Source of the DNA: Lichenicola sp964247755
Lineage (GTDB): Bacteria; Pseudomonadota; Alphaproteobacteria; Acetobacterales; Acetobacteraceae
Length of the DNA stretch: 64,000 nt
NCBI GenBank assembly: GCA_964247755.1
Contig: CAXTVX010000005.1
Span: forward strand, 1-64,000
Reading direction: 5' to 3'
This document shows, in pieces, positions 35,193-45,405 of this stretch. Both the position numbers and the translations under genes were made by a program. Each line of letters opens with the position of its first letter. Within the stretch, counting starts at the first letter, position 1. The notes under the pieces were generated by a model. The model saw nothing but the letters and a program-made list of their open reading frames with translations. It did no database searches and was not told where the DNA came from.

Positions 35193-35498
35193 TCACGAGG
35201 TCGAGCGCGCGCACAGCACTCCTGCGATCGTCGTCCACTCCTCCTCGACCGTGGCGCGCGACGCCGTCTGGCCGGCGCGACGATACCAGTAGCCCGCATT
35301 GGCCCGGTCGCCCTCCACGCGGTGCAGGTAGGCGTGCACCCAGTCGCAATCCGGCTCGCCCTCCCCCTGCTGGGCGCAGTCATGCGCGCGGTTCCAGTCG
35401 TCCCGTCCGGCCCACCACAGCGCCTGCAGGGCAAGCGGCAGGTCCGCCGGCGGCGTTGCCTTCGACAGGCTGTCCCGGAGCGTCTCGAGCGATGTCAT
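35193..35498 (-). CDS. Conserved hypothetical TPR-like protein
   Basis: A 101-residue soluble protein from ATG 35498, with AAGGAAGA close upstream. Helical, Trp-rich segments LPLALQALWWAGRDDWNRAHDCAQQ and HAYLHRVEGDRANAGYWYRRAG look like a pair of tetratricopeptide-type helices, and recur in small hypothetical proteins of Proteobacteria. Function unknown. Divergent from the glutathione transferase gene across 154 bases. Confidence 0.7.
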   Translation of the reverse strand: MTSLETLRDSLSKATPPADLPLALQALWWAGRDDWNRAHDCAQQGEGEPDCDWVHAYLHRVEGDRANAGYWYRRAGQTASRATVEEEWTTIAGVLCARSTS

Positions 35499-35652
35499 GC
35501 CGTCTTCCTTCCAGGGGTCAGGATGCCATGCCCGACGCGCTGCTTCCTGGATGAAGCGGATCCGGCGCCTGCCGGGTTGCATGACCGCCGCCCATCCCTT
35601 GCGCCGCCTCCACGCCGCAGGTTCACTGCCGGCCGACACCAGGAGCACGGCG

Positions 35653-36345
35653 ATGATCCGCTTCCACTACAGCCTGGCGCCGAACCCCATGAAGGTGGCG
35701 CTGTTCCTGGAGGAGGCGGGACTGGCCTACGAGCCGGTCCCGGTCGACACCCGCAAGGGCGAGCAGTTCGCACCCGCCTACGCTGCGCTCAACCCGAACA
35801 ACAAGGTGCCGTGCATCGTGGACGGGGACGCGGTGGTGTTCGACAGCAACGCCATCCTGCTCTACCTGGCCGAGAAGACCGGCCGGTTCCTGCCTGCCAG
35901 TCCCGCCGCACGCGGCGAGATGCTGTCCTGGCTCATGTTCGTCGCCACCGGCATCGGGCCATACTCGGGGCAGGCGGTGCACTTCCGCCATGTCGCGCCC
36001 GAGCCCAGGGAGTATGCGGTCCGCCGCTACCTGTTCGAGGCGAAGCGGCATTGGGGCATCCTGGACGCGCGCCTGGCCGACCGGCGCCACGTGCTCGGCG
36101 ACGAGTACACGATCGTCGACATGGCGGCGTGGGGCTGGGCACGGATGGTGCCAATCGTGCTGGGTACGGGTCCGGGCGACCGGTCGGTCTGGACCGGGCT
36201 GCCCAACCTGAAGCGCCTCCTGGACGAGATCAGCGCCCGGCCGGCGGCCGAGCGGGCGGTGGCGCTCAAGGACCGGCATGCCTTCAAGACGGAGATGGAC
36301 GACGAGGCGCGCCAGCACATGTTCCGCCACACGGTCGCCGTCTGA
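35653..36345 (+). CDS. Glutathione S-transferase family protein
   Basis: A 230-residue cytosolic protein. The thioredoxin-like N-terminal domain starts with FHYSLAPNPMKVALFLEEAGL, where Asn/Ser near residue 10 activates glutathione; NNKVPCIVDGDAVVFDSNAILLYLA holds the cis-Pro and the DSNA glutathione site. The helical C-terminal domain contains LGDEYTIVDMAAWGW. It fits YfcG/Nu-class transferases. The ATG at 35653 has AGGAG upstream. It stands alone and converges on the alcohol dehydrogenase gene. Confidence 0.9.
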   Translation: MIRFHYSLAPNPMKVALFLEEAGLAYEPVPVDTRKGEQFAPAYAALNPNNKVPCIVDGDAVVFDSNAILLYLAEKTGRFLPASPAARGEMLSWLMFVATGIGPYSGQAVHFRHVAPEPREYAVRRYLFEAKRHWGILDARLADRRHVLGDEYTIVDMAAWGWARMVPIVLGTGPGDRSVWTGLPNLKRLLDEISARPAAERAVALKDRHAFKTEMDDEARQHMFRHTVAV

Positions 36346-36374
36346 CGGCACAAGCCGGCTTGCGGCCGGTCAGA
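36341..36374. terminator. Possible shared stem between convergent genes
   Basis: TCTGAC (36341-36346) pairs with GTCAGA (36369-36374), enclosing a GC-rich palindromic centre; both stop codons fall inside the arms. No T tract, so at most a weak bidirectional terminator. Confidence 0.25.
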
Positions 36375-37500
36375 GGCTCTCGGCGAGAAGCCGGTCGTAA
36401 TCCGCCGCCCCGAGCGGCCGCGGGTTCGTCGCGGTGGAGTGGTCGCGCAAGGCGGCCTCCCCGATCCCGGCCAGATGCTCCTCGCGCACGCCCATCTCCG
36501 ACAGGCGCGCCGGCAGGCCGAGCTCCCGGTTGAGGCCGACGATCGCCTCCGCCACGTCGGCATCCTCGGCAAGGCCCATGGCCCGGCGCAGCGCCGGGAG
36601 CCTGGGCCCGATCGCCGGCCCGTTGAATCGCAGCACGGCCGGAAGCAGCACGGCGTTCAGCGTGCCGTGGTGCAGCCGCAGCGCATGGAGGCCGCCCAGC
36701 GGATGCGACAGGCCGTGCACCGCGCCCAGGCCCTTCTGGAACGTCATGCCGCCTTCCAGCGCGGCCATCATCATCTCCGTCCGCGCGTCCAGCGAGGCGC
36801 CGTTCCGCGTCGCCTCGACGATGCAGCGGACCGCCCGCGACAACCCGTCCAGCGCGATCGCGTCCGCCGGCGGGTTGAAGCGCGGGCTGAGAAAGGTCTC
36901 GATGCAGTGGGTGACGGCGTCCATGCCGGTGGCGGCGGTCAGCCGGGCCGGCAGGCCGATCGTCAGCTCGGGATCGCACACCGCCGCGCGCGGGATCATG
37001 TGCGGCGAGATGATCCCGAGCTTGCGGCCGTCGCCAAGGGTGATGAGCGCCGCCCGGCCGACCTCGCTTCCGGTTCCGGCCGTGGTCGGCACGGCGATCA
37101 CCGGCGGCTTGGCGTCGGTGATCCGCGGCGTCCCGCCGTTGATCGCGGCATACTGTTCCAGCGGGCCGGGATGGGTCGCGAGCAGAGACACCGCCTTGGC
37201 GAGGTCGATCGGCGAGCCGCCGCCGATGCCGACGACGCCGTCGCACCCGTGCTCGCGGAGGAATCCGAGGCCGGCCTGGGCGGCCTCCTCGGTGGGGTTC
37301 TCGGGACACGCGTCGAACACCGGGACCCTGTCGAGGCCCGCCGTCTCCATCTGCCCGATCAGACCTGCGGCGACGACACCCTTGTCGGTGACGATCATCG
37401 GCCGGGTCACGCCGGCCAGATCGAGCTCGTCGCGCAGCAGACGCCGTGCGCCGGCGCCGAACTGGATGCGCGTCAGGTAGGTAATGAGGTGCACGGACAT
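36370..37500 (-). CDS. Iron-containing alcohol dehydrogenase
   Basis: A 376-residue group III alcohol dehydrogenase. GIGGGSPIDLAKAVSLLA is the NAD(P) loop, PTTAGTGSEVG the nucleotide clamp, and the metal ligands sit in ATGMDAVTHCIETFLS and GAVHGLSHPLGG-x5-HHG. Family members oxidise or reduce short alcohols, diols and hydroxyacids. Last gene of the second ABC operon (17 bases after the permease), so it likely handles the imported compound or its breakdown product. MSVHLITYLTRIQFG is the normal N-terminus. Confidence 0.92.
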   Translation of the reverse strand: MSVHLITYLTRIQFGAGARRLLRDELDLAGVTRPMIVTDKGVVAAGLIGQMETAGLDRVPVFDACPENPTEEAAQAGLGFLREHGCDGVVGIGGGSPIDLAKAVSLLATHPGPLEQYAAINGGTPRITDAKPPVIAVPTTAGTGSEVGRAALITLGDGRKLGIISPHMIPRAAVCDPELTIGLPARLTAATGMDAVTHCIETFLSPRFNPPADAIALDGLSRAVRCIVEATRNGASLDARTEMMMAALEGGMTFQKGLGAVHGLSHPLGGLHALRLHHGTLNAVLLPAVLRFNGPAIGPRLPALRRAMGLAEDADVAEAIVGLNRELGLPARLSEMGVREEHLAGIGEAALRDHSTATNPRPLGAADYDRLLAESL

Positions 37501-37517
37501 TGTCGGCTTCCCGGGGC

Positions 37518-38507
37518 CTACGCCGCCCGCTGCCGGGTCAGGCCGGATTGCACGATCACCGCCAGAAGCAGGAAGGCGCCGCTGGCCAGGCCCTGATAGG
37601 CCGCACTCAGCGAGCCGATCTGGTTGATGACGTTCTCGATCACGCCGAGCAGCAGCACCCCGGACAGGGCCCCCAGCATGGTGCCGACGCCGCCGGTCAG
37701 CAGCACGCCGCCGATCACCGCGGCGGCGATGGACTGCAGCTCGTAGCCGGTGCCGGCCGAGGACAGCCCGGAGGACAGGTGTGCCGCCAGCAGGGCGCCG
37801 GCGAGGCCAGCCAGAGTGCCGGACAGGCAATAGGTGGCGATCTTCACCCGCTCGACGCGCACGCCGAGCATGCGCGCCGCCTCCTCGTTGCCGCCGATCG
37901 CGAACACCGCGGCGCCGAACCGGGTGCGGTTCAGCAGCAGGGCGGCGAGCGCATAGGCGACGAGCAGGATCACCACCAGGTTGCCGATGCCGAAGGCGGC
38001 GCCGTTGGCGATCCGCCCGAACCAGCCCGGATCGGCGATCACCAGGCTTTCGCCGGCCAGCAGCACCGCCAGGCCCTTCAAGGCCAGCAACGCGGCCAGG
38101 GTGACGATGAACGGCGCCATGCGCGCCCGCACGATCAGCAGCCCGTCGACCAGCCCCACCGCGAGCCCGACCGCCATCGGCAGCGCGAGCGCCGCCAGCG
38201 CGCCGTAGGGCGCGGCATAGGCGGCGAGCACGGTGCCGAGGCCGACCATGGAGCCCACCGACAGGTCGAACCCGCCCAGGATCACCACGAAGGTCTGGCC
38301 GATCGCCACCAGCCCGAGGAAGCTCGCGGCAGTGACGATGTCGTCGAGGTTGCCCGGATGCAGGAAGTCGGGGAACACGAGCCCGGCGGCCAGGGCGGCC
38401 ACCACCAGCACCACGATCGCGCCGCGCGCCTGGATCAGGCCGACGATCCGCGCCCGCGACTCGGCGCGCGCCTCGGCCGCGCCCGGGGTCGCCACGGTGG
38501 CGCTCAT
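37518..38507 (-). CDS. CUT2 sugar ABC permease, YjfF position
   Basis: A 329-residue permease with the motif GQTFVVILGGFDLSVGSMVGLG, MAPFIVTLAALLALKGLAVLL and ELQSIAAAVIGGVLLTGGVGT. A 25-residue polar N-terminus precedes the first helix. Its ATG overlaps the stop of the other permease gene (ATGA). Gene order binding protein-ATPase-permease-permease equals the ytfQRT-yjfF galactofuranose system, with this one in the YjfF place; substrate inferred only. Confidence 0.92.
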   Translation of the reverse strand: MSATVATPGAAEARAESRARIVGLIQARGAIVVLVVAALAAGLVFPDFLHPGNLDDIVTAASFLGLVAIGQTFVVILGGFDLSVGSMVGLGTVLAAYAAPYGALAALALPMAVGLAVGLVDGLLIVRARMAPFIVTLAALLALKGLAVLLAGESLVIADPGWFGRIANGAAFGIGNLVVILLVAYALAALLLNRTRFGAAVFAIGGNEEAARMLGVRVERVKIATYCLSGTLAGLAGALLAAHLSSGLSSAGTGYELQSIAAAVIGGVLLTGGVGTMLGALSGVLLLGVIENVINQIGSLSAAYQGLASGAFLLLAVIVQSGLTRQRAA

Positions 38508-39501
38508 GCCGCACCGCGTCGGAGGTAGAGGGCGCCGACGATGAACGCCGCCTTCAGGATCTGCGCGTAGTTGGCGTTCACGTTGTTCATGATGAAGGAC
38601 GCGTCCAGCACCACCAGCAGCAGCACGCCGAACACCGTGCCGAGCGTCGAGATCCGCCCGCCCGACAGCGGCGTGCCGCCGATCACCGCGGCGGCGATGG
38701 CGTCGAGCTCGAACTGCACGCCGATGTAGTTGGCATCCGCCGCTCCCAGCCGCGCGGTGGCGAACACCCCGGCCAGGCCGGCGAGCAGCCCGGACAGCCC
38801 GTAGACGAAGGCCAGGGTGGAGCGTACCGGATGACCGGCCAGCGTGGCCGCGGTGCGGCTGGCGCCGACGAACAGGGCGTAGCGTCCGGGCAGGGTGCGT
38901 CGCACCACGAAGGCGAACAGCGCCGCCAGCAGCAGCGACACGATCGCCACCACCGGGATGCCGAGCGGCGCCATCTGGCCCAGCGCCGGGATCGGGCCGC
39001 CGAACGGCAGGTCCACCCGGGCCCCACCCAGCAGCGCCTGGGCCAGGCCGCGCGCCGCCACCAGCAACGCCAGCGAGGAGATCAGCGGCGCGATCCGCAG
39101 CAGCGCCACCAGCAGCCCGTTGAGCACGCCGCAGGTGAGCCCGGCGGCGATGCCGGCGCCGATCGCCAGCCCCTGCCCCGCGTCCACCGTGAGCCCGATC
39201 AGCGCCGAGGACAGCGCCATCACCGAGCCCACCGACAGGTCGATGCCGCGCGTGCCGATCGCCAGCGACTGGCCGAGCGCGATCAGGATCAGCGGCGCCG
39301 CCTCGAACAGCAGCGAGCGGATCACCGTCGGGTTGCGGAACCCGGGCGTCACCAGCAGGTCGAACGCGACCAGGGCGACAAAGGCGACGTAGACGCTCTG
39401 CGCCCGCCAATCAATCGACAGGCGGCCGATCGACAGGCGGCGTCCGCCCGCAGGCCCCGGTGCAGGGCGTTCGGCGATCCGCCCGTCCGGAACCGCGGCG
39501 G

Positions 39502-39505
<4 letters not shown>
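38504..39505 (-). CDS. CUT2 sugar ABC permease, YtfT position
   Basis: A 333-residue permease. Motifs LIALGQSLAIGTRGIDLSVG, LISSLALLVAARGLAQALLGG and FELDAIAAAVIGGTPLSGG are typical. Start is GTG at 39505, overlapping the ATPase stop (GTGA), which fixes the N-terminus at MTAAVPDGRIAER. It would pair with the second permease as a heterodimer. Divergence between the two sequences is clear by eye, so this is not a recent duplication. Confidence 0.92.
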
Positions 39506-41043
<1,538 letters not shown>

Positions 41044-41054
41044 GGCGGAAGCCC

Positions 41055-42134
41055 TCAGTAGGTGGCGCCGCTCTTCAGCGCCGCCTTGGAGCCGGCGACG
41101 TCATCATAGAGCGCGTCCTTCATGATCTGCGCCTGCGCCACCTGGTTGCCGTCGAACCAGCCCTTGAGCGCCGCGAACGCCTTGGGCCCGAAGCGGGGGT
41201 TGGTCTGCACGTCGGCCTGGGCGTTGCCCTCGGCGATCGCCTGCACCAGCCCCCTGGTGCCGTCGATGGACACGATCTTGACGTCGTGCCCCGGCGTCTT
41301 GCCCCCCTGCTGGATCGCCCGCATCGCCCCCAGCGTCATGACGTCGGCATGGGAATACAGCGCGTTGATGTCGGGATGCGCCAGCAGCAGCTGCTCCATC
41401 ACCTTCTGCGCGTCGGTAGCCGACCAGTTGCCGGTCTGCGCCGCCACCAGGGTCAGGCCAGGATACTTCTTCAGCTGATCGGCGAAGCCCTGCGTGCGCT
41501 GTGCCTCGACCGAGTTGCCGTAGGCGCCCTGGATCTCGACGATCTTGGCCTGGCCGCCGGTCGCCTTGTTCATCGCGTCCGCCGCGCGCTGGCCCTGCAC
41601 CAGGAAGTCCGAGCCCAGGAAGGTGATGAAGTCGCGGCAGGGCGTGCCGGCGGTGGCGCGGTCGATCGTCACCACGGGGATGTTCTTCGCCGCCGCCTGC
41701 TCCAGCGCCGGCTGCAGCCCGGTGGCGTTCAGCGGCGCCACGATGATCGCCTTCGCTCCCTGGGCGATCATGCTCTCGATGTCGGCGACCTGCTTGGCCT
41801 GGCTGTCGTTGGCGTTGGTGTAGAGCAGCCTCGCCACCTTGGCCTGCCTGGCGGCCGAGCGCACCGAGGCGGTTTCGGCAGCGCGGAACGGGTTCTGCTC
41901 GTTTTCCGACTGGGAGAAGCCAACCACCATGCCGGCGAGCGCGGCGTGGCTCGGGCTCGGGTTGGTGCAGCTGGCGCTCGAGCTCGACTGCACCACGGCG
42001 CTGCCCGCGTCCTGCTGCGCCATGGCGGCGGGTGCCGCCAGCATGGAGGCAGCAGCGAGGATGGAGAAGCGGCCGACGCTGCGCGCCCGGGCCTGCCTGT
42101 TGCCGCCGGACACGTCGTTTCCCTGTCGGGACAT
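41055..42134 (-). CDS. Periplasmic sugar-binding protein, YtfQ-like
   Basis: A 359-residue protein with a signal peptide (RFSILAAASMLAAPAAMA) from ATG 42134, preceded by AGGGGG. The mature protein has MVVGFSQSENEQNPFRAAET, ADIESMIAQGAKAIIVAPLNATGLQPALEQAA, IPVVTIDR and SHADVMTLGAMRAIQ. This pattern resembles YtfQ, the galactofuranose-binding protein of E. coli, more than ribose or xylose binders. The mature N-terminus carries a Ser-rich stretch with one Cys and a second Cys near residue 170, possibly a disulfide. First gene of the operon ending with the iron alcohol dehydrogenase. Confidence 0.92.
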   Translation of the reverse strand: MSRQGNDVSGGNRQARARSVGRFSILAAASMLAAPAAMAQQDAGSAVVQSSSSASCTNPSPSHAALAGMVVGFSQSENEQNPFRAAETASVRSAARQAKVARLLYTNANDSQAKQVADIESMIAQGAKAIIVAPLNATGLQPALEQAAAKNIPVVTIDRATAGTPCRDFITFLGSDFLVQGQRAADAMNKATGGQAKIVEIQGAYGNSVEAQRTQGFADQLKKYPGLTLVAAQTGNWSATDAQKVMEQLLLAHPDINALYSHADVMTLGAMRAIQQGGKTPGHDVKIVSIDGTRGLVQAIAEGNAQADVQTNPRFGPKAFAALKGWFDGNQVAQAQIMKDALYDDVAGSKAALKSGATY

Positions 42135-42177
42135 GGATAAACCCCCTGTTTGACGAGCCTTCGCGACCCGTTCCTTG

Positions 42178-42229
42178 CACGCTTTTGCGTGGCGCGACAC
42201 AGCCTAGGAAGATGTCTCTTGTCTGACAA
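42178..42229 (-). promoter_or_regulatory. Promoter and palindromes upstream of the YtfQ-like operon
   Basis: On the minus strand TTGTCA (42229-42224), 17-base spacer, TAGGCT (42206-42201). The -35 lies in a perfect palindrome, TTGTC-T-GACAA on the plus strand (42219-42229), and a second inverted repeat CACGC-TTTT-GCGTG (42178-42191) sits at the expected transcription start. Both placements suit repressor operators. Confidence 0.5.
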
Positions 42230-42244
42230 TAGGCCGCAGCCGCG

Positions 42245-42270
42245 GTCCGGTCGTAGCCGGGCTCCTTTTT
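42245..42270 (+). terminator. Plus-strand hairpin followed by TTTTT
   Basis: GTCCGG (42245-42250) pairs with CCGGGC (42257-42262, one G-T pair), then TCC and TTTTT. It has the form of an intrinsic terminator read left to right, although the adjoining genes are both on the minus strand. It also covers the stop codon of the GMC gene. Confidence 0.35.
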
Positions 42271-43837
42271 ATTGCAGCCGCTCGGTGATCCGGTCCGCCA
42301 CCCGCAGCGCGTTGGCGACGATGGTGAGCGTCGGGTTCACCGCGCCGATGGAGGGGAAGAAGCTTGCATCGGTGACGTAGAGGTTGTCGAGCTCATGCGC
42401 CTTGCAGTCCACGTCCAGCACCGAGGAGGCCGGGTCGGTGCCGAAACGCAGCGTGCCGGCCTGGTGCGCGGTGCCGCCGATCGGCGTGTCCTTGCCGAGA
42501 TACAGCTCGCGGTCGAACAGCTGCGGGTGGATGTCCAGCCCGGTGCACAGGCCGCGCAGCTTGTGCTTCAGCCGCTTGAGCCCCTCCATGTTGGTCTCGG
42601 TCAGGTCGAGGTGGACCTTGGCGCCCTTGTAGTGGATCCGGTTCTGCGCGAGCGGCAGGTCCTCGGCGGTCAGCCAGAAATCGATCGAATGCTTGGCGAT
42701 CCAGTCGAACGGCTTCTCCGGGAACCATTGCAGGAACTTGGGCAGCCCCTCGCCGTGCACCTGCACCCCGTCCGACTTGCCGACCATCTGGATGTGGCCG
42801 AGCGGATAGTCCCAGTCGTCGCTGCCGAAGTAGAAGTCGTTGAGGCCCAGCGTCTTCTGGAACCGGGTCGGGTTCGGGATCTTCGACACCGCCAGCATGG
42901 TGGAGTTGTTGTGGCGCATGTAGTTGCGCCCTACCTGGTCCGAGCCGTTGGCGAGCCCGTTCGGGTGCGAATCGTTGGCCGAGCGCAGCATCAGCAGGGC
43001 GGAGCTCAGTGCCCCGCAGGCGGCCACCACGATGTCGCCCGAGAACGTCATCGGCTCGCCGTCGCGGACCACCTCGACCCCGGTGACGGTGCGGCCCGAC
43101 GCATCCGTGGTCAGGCGCTCGACATAGGCACGCGTCAGCAGGGTCAGGTTCGGGTGCGCCCGTAGCGCCGGGTCGACCACGATCACCTGGGCGTCCGACT
43201 TGCCATTGGTGGCGCACGGGTAGCCGTCGAACGCGTCGCACTTGCAGCACGGGCTTTCCGGCGTCGGCACCCCGTCCTTCTCGGTCAGCAGCACGCCGAC
43301 CGGCAGGTGGAACGGCTGGTGACCGAGCCCCTTCAGCCCGTCGAACAGCTGCTGGATGCGCGGCTCGTGGGTGATCGGCGGGTAGGCGTATGGCTTCGAG
43401 CTTGGCGGCTCGGTGGGGTCCTCGCCGCGCAGCCCATGCACCTGGAACAGCTCCTCCGCCGCCTGATAGTACGGCTCGAAGGTGTCGTAGCCGACCGGCC
43501 AGGCCGGCGAGATGCCGTCCGGATGGTGGATCTCGCCGAAGTCGCGCTCGCGCAGCCGGAACAGCACCGAGCCATACACCTTGCTGTTGCCGCCCACGAA
43601 ATAATGCAGGCCCGGGTGGAAGGTGTCGCCCTTGCTGCTGTACCAGGTCTCGGTCGCCTGGTAGATGCCGTCGACGAACACGGCCTTGCTGTCCCAGTTC
43701 TCCCGGCCGCGCTTGAGGTAGTCCCCACGCTCCAGCAGCAGGATGCGCTTGCCGGTCTGGGCGAGCTTCCAGGCCATGGTGCCACCGCCGGGACCGGAGC
43801 CGACGATGATGACGTCGTAGTGCTGGCTGCTGCTCAT
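42269..43837 (-). CDS. GMC family FAD oxidoreductase
   Basis: A 522-residue protein starting MSSSQHYDVIIVGSGPGGGTMAWKLAQ, the FAD Rossmann motif. GGNSKVYGSVLFRLR is the GMC signature region, GGTAHQAGTLRFG carries the catalytic His and GAVNPTLTIVANALRVAD the C-terminal FAD/Asn motif. A Cys-rich insertion, SPCCKCDAFDGYPC near residues 233-246, is notable. There is no signal peptide. GMC enzymes oxidise alcohols, polyols or sugars. It is divergent (134 bases) from a DoxX-SMP-30-VOC operon, which suggests an aldose or polyol oxidised to a lactone that SMP-30 then opens. Confidence 0.9.
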   Translation of the reverse strand: MSSSQHYDVIIVGSGPGGGTMAWKLAQTGKRILLLERGDYLKRGRENWDSKAVFVDGIYQATETWYSSKGDTFHPGLHYFVGGNSKVYGSVLFRLRERDFGEIHHPDGISPAWPVGYDTFEPYYQAAEELFQVHGLRGEDPTEPPSSKPYAYPPITHEPRIQQLFDGLKGLGHQPFHLPVGVLLTEKDGVPTPESPCCKCDAFDGYPCATNGKSDAQVIVVDPALRAHPNLTLLTRAYVERLTTDASGRTVTGVEVVRDGEPMTFSGDIVVAACGALSSALLMLRSANDSHPNGLANGSDQVGRNYMRHNNSTMLAVSKIPNPTRFQKTLGLNDFYFGSDDWDYPLGHIQMVGKSDGVQVHGEGLPKFLQWFPEKPFDWIAKHSIDFWLTAEDLPLAQNRIHYKGAKVHLDLTETNMEGLKRLKHKLRGLCTGLDIHPQLFDRELYLGKDTPIGGTAHQAGTLRFGTDPASSVLDVDCKAHELDNLYVTDASFFPSIGAVNPTLTIVANALRVADRITERLQ

Positions 43838-43971
43838 GGCGTCCGCGTTCCCCGGTGCTGGTCTGGCGGGCAACGCCCGTGGCATCGCCTTGTTCCAGGA
43901 ACCGGCCGGCTCCGCGCGCGTCCTGCCCCACGACCGGCAGCGCATCGCGTCCAGGCGGAGATCTCGCATCC

Positions 43972-44466
43972 ATGACCGGCCTCAGCTTCATCGTGGCGCT
44001 CGGCGTCCGCTACCTGCTGGTGGTGCTGTTCTTCCCCTTCAGCGCGCTGGACAAGATCCTGAACTTCCGCGGCGCGGTGGGCCAGGCGCAGCAGATGGTG
44101 CCGTCGCGGAGCGCCGCGACGCTCATGCTGATGGCGGGCCTGGCGGTGGAGATCGTGATGCCGCTCTGCATCCTGACCGGCTACTGCGATCGTCTGGCCG
44201 CCTTCATCATGGCCGGCTACTGCATGGTCACGGCGCTGCTGTGGAAGCGGTTCTGGGCCACCGGCGACTTCTGGGCCGGCAGCGACAGCAAGGGCCGAGG
44301 CCTGTTCTGGGACTTCCTGAAGAACTTCTCGCTCGCCGGCGGCTTTCTGCTGATCACGCTGGGCAGCCTGACCCTCTCCTCCTTCCTCGAGCACCCGTTC
44401 TCCTCGACCCATCCCTATGCGAGTGCCGCCTACGGTCCGGTCGCGGGCGAGGGCGTTCGGCCGTGA
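43972..44466 (+). CDS. DoxX-like integral membrane protein
   Basis: A 164-residue protein with four hydrophobic segments (about residues 5-25, 50-72, 75-95, 118-140), the DoxX topology, and the early motif RYLLVVLFFPFSALDKILNF. DoxX proteins are four-helix membrane partners of redox enzymes. The ATG at 43972 gives the right start; longer in-frame readings run into the divergent promoter. It is the first gene opposite the GMC oxidoreductase and may link that enzyme to the respiratory chain, an inference from position. Confidence 0.8.
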   Translation: MTGLSFIVALGVRYLLVVLFFPFSALDKILNFRGAVGQAQQMVPSRSAATLMLMAGLAVEIVMPLCILTGYCDRLAAFIMAGYCMVTALLWKRFWATGDFWAGSDSKGRGLFWDFLKNFSLAGGFLLITLGSLTLSSFLEHPFSSTHPYASAAYGPVAGEGVRP

Positions 44467-44481
44467 ACGGTGTTCACGGCC
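44459..44481. promoter_or_regulatory. Perfect palindrome GGCCGTGAAC-GGT-GTTCACGGCC
   Basis: Ten-base perfect arms with a GGT centre, spanning the DoxX stop codon and lying 18 bases before the SMP-30 start. No T tract, so an operator is more likely than a terminator. GTGAAC-N3-GTTCAC fits known TetR-type half sites. Confidence 0.5.
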
Positions 44482-44499
44482 ACGCCTCCTGAGGCGACC

Positions 44500-45405
44500 A
44501 TGCAGGGCTTCGACAGCCGCGACCCCCGCTTCGACGGCTACATCCTCGGCAACGCGCCGCTGGAGCAGCTCGGCGGTGGCTATCGCTGGATCGAGGGGCC
44601 GGTGTGGATGGCGGACTGGAACTGCCTGTTGTTCCAGGACCTGCCGAACGACCGCACCATGCGCTGGAGCGAGGCGGACGGGTTCTCGGTGTGGCGCCAG
44701 CCCTCGAACTACGGCAACGGCCAGACGCGCGACCGTCAGGGACGGCTGATCACCTGCTCGCATCGCGGCCGCTGCGTGGTTCGCACCGAATGGGACGGCA
44801 CGGTCACCACGCTCGTCACCCACCATGACGGAAGGCGCCTGAACGCCCCGAACGACGTGGTGGTGAAGTCCGACGGCACCATCTGGTTCTCCGACCCGCT
44901 CTACGGTCTGTCCAACGACTATGAGGGCGGCCGGCAGGCGAGCGAGCAGCCGCCGGCGCTGTACCGGCTCGACCCGGAGACCGGCGACATCCGGGTGATG
45001 GCGGGCGACTTCGACGGCCCCAACGGCCTCGCCTTTTCCCCCGACGAGCGCCGTCTCTACGTCGCCGAGACCGGCGACCAGACCCGGCCGAACCCCCGGC
45101 AATACCTGCGCGTGTTCGACGTCTCGCCCGACGGGCTGCGGCTGAGCGGCGGCGACGTGTTCCACAAGGTCGAGCCCGGCTACTCCGATGGCTTCCGCGT
45201 CGACGAGGACGGCAACCTGTGGAGCAGCGCCGGCGACGGCGTGCACTGCATCGACCCGACCGGCCGCCTGCTCGGCAAGATCCTGGTGCCCTATACCGTG
45301 TCCAACGTGACCTTCGGCGACCGCTACCGCTCGCGCCTGTTCATCGGCGGCTCGCACACGCTCTACTCGATCTTCCTCAACCGGCGCGGGGCGCAGGTCC
45401 CGTGA
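44500..45405 (+). CDS. SMP-30/gluconolactonase family protein
   Basis: A 301-residue six-bladed beta-propeller. YRWIEGPVWMADWNCLLFQD contains the metal-binding Glu, RRLNAPNDVVVKSDGTIWFSDP the metal-binding Asn and the catalytic-region Asp, and DGPNGLAFSPDERRLYVAETG the following blade. These enzymes hydrolyse sugar lactones with a divalent metal. The ATG at 44500 has GAGG six bases upstream; an earlier in-frame ATG at 44470 lies inside the palindrome and has none. No signal peptide. Its last bases overlap the VOC gene (GTGA). Confidence 0.9.
   Translation: MQGFDSRDPRFDGYILGNAPLEQLGGGYRWIEGPVWMADWNCLLFQDLPNDRTMRWSEADGFSVWRQPSNYGNGQTRDRQGRLITCSHRGRCVVRTEWDGTVTTLVTHHDGRRLNAPNDVVVKSDGTIWFSDPLYGLSNDYEGGRQASEQPPALYRLDPETGDIRVMAGDFDGPNGLAFSPDERRLYVAETGDQTRPNPRQYLRVFDVSPDGLRLSGGDVFHKVEPGYSDGFRVDEDGNLWSSAGDGVHCIDPTGRLLGKILVPYTVSNVTFGDRYRSRLFIGGSHTLYSIFLNRRGAQVP

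Noticed and set aside
42269..42275. Minus-strand terminator of the GMC gene
   Set aside because: The TTTTT run is on the plus strand; on the minus strand it becomes A's before the hairpin, which cannot act as an intrinsic terminator.
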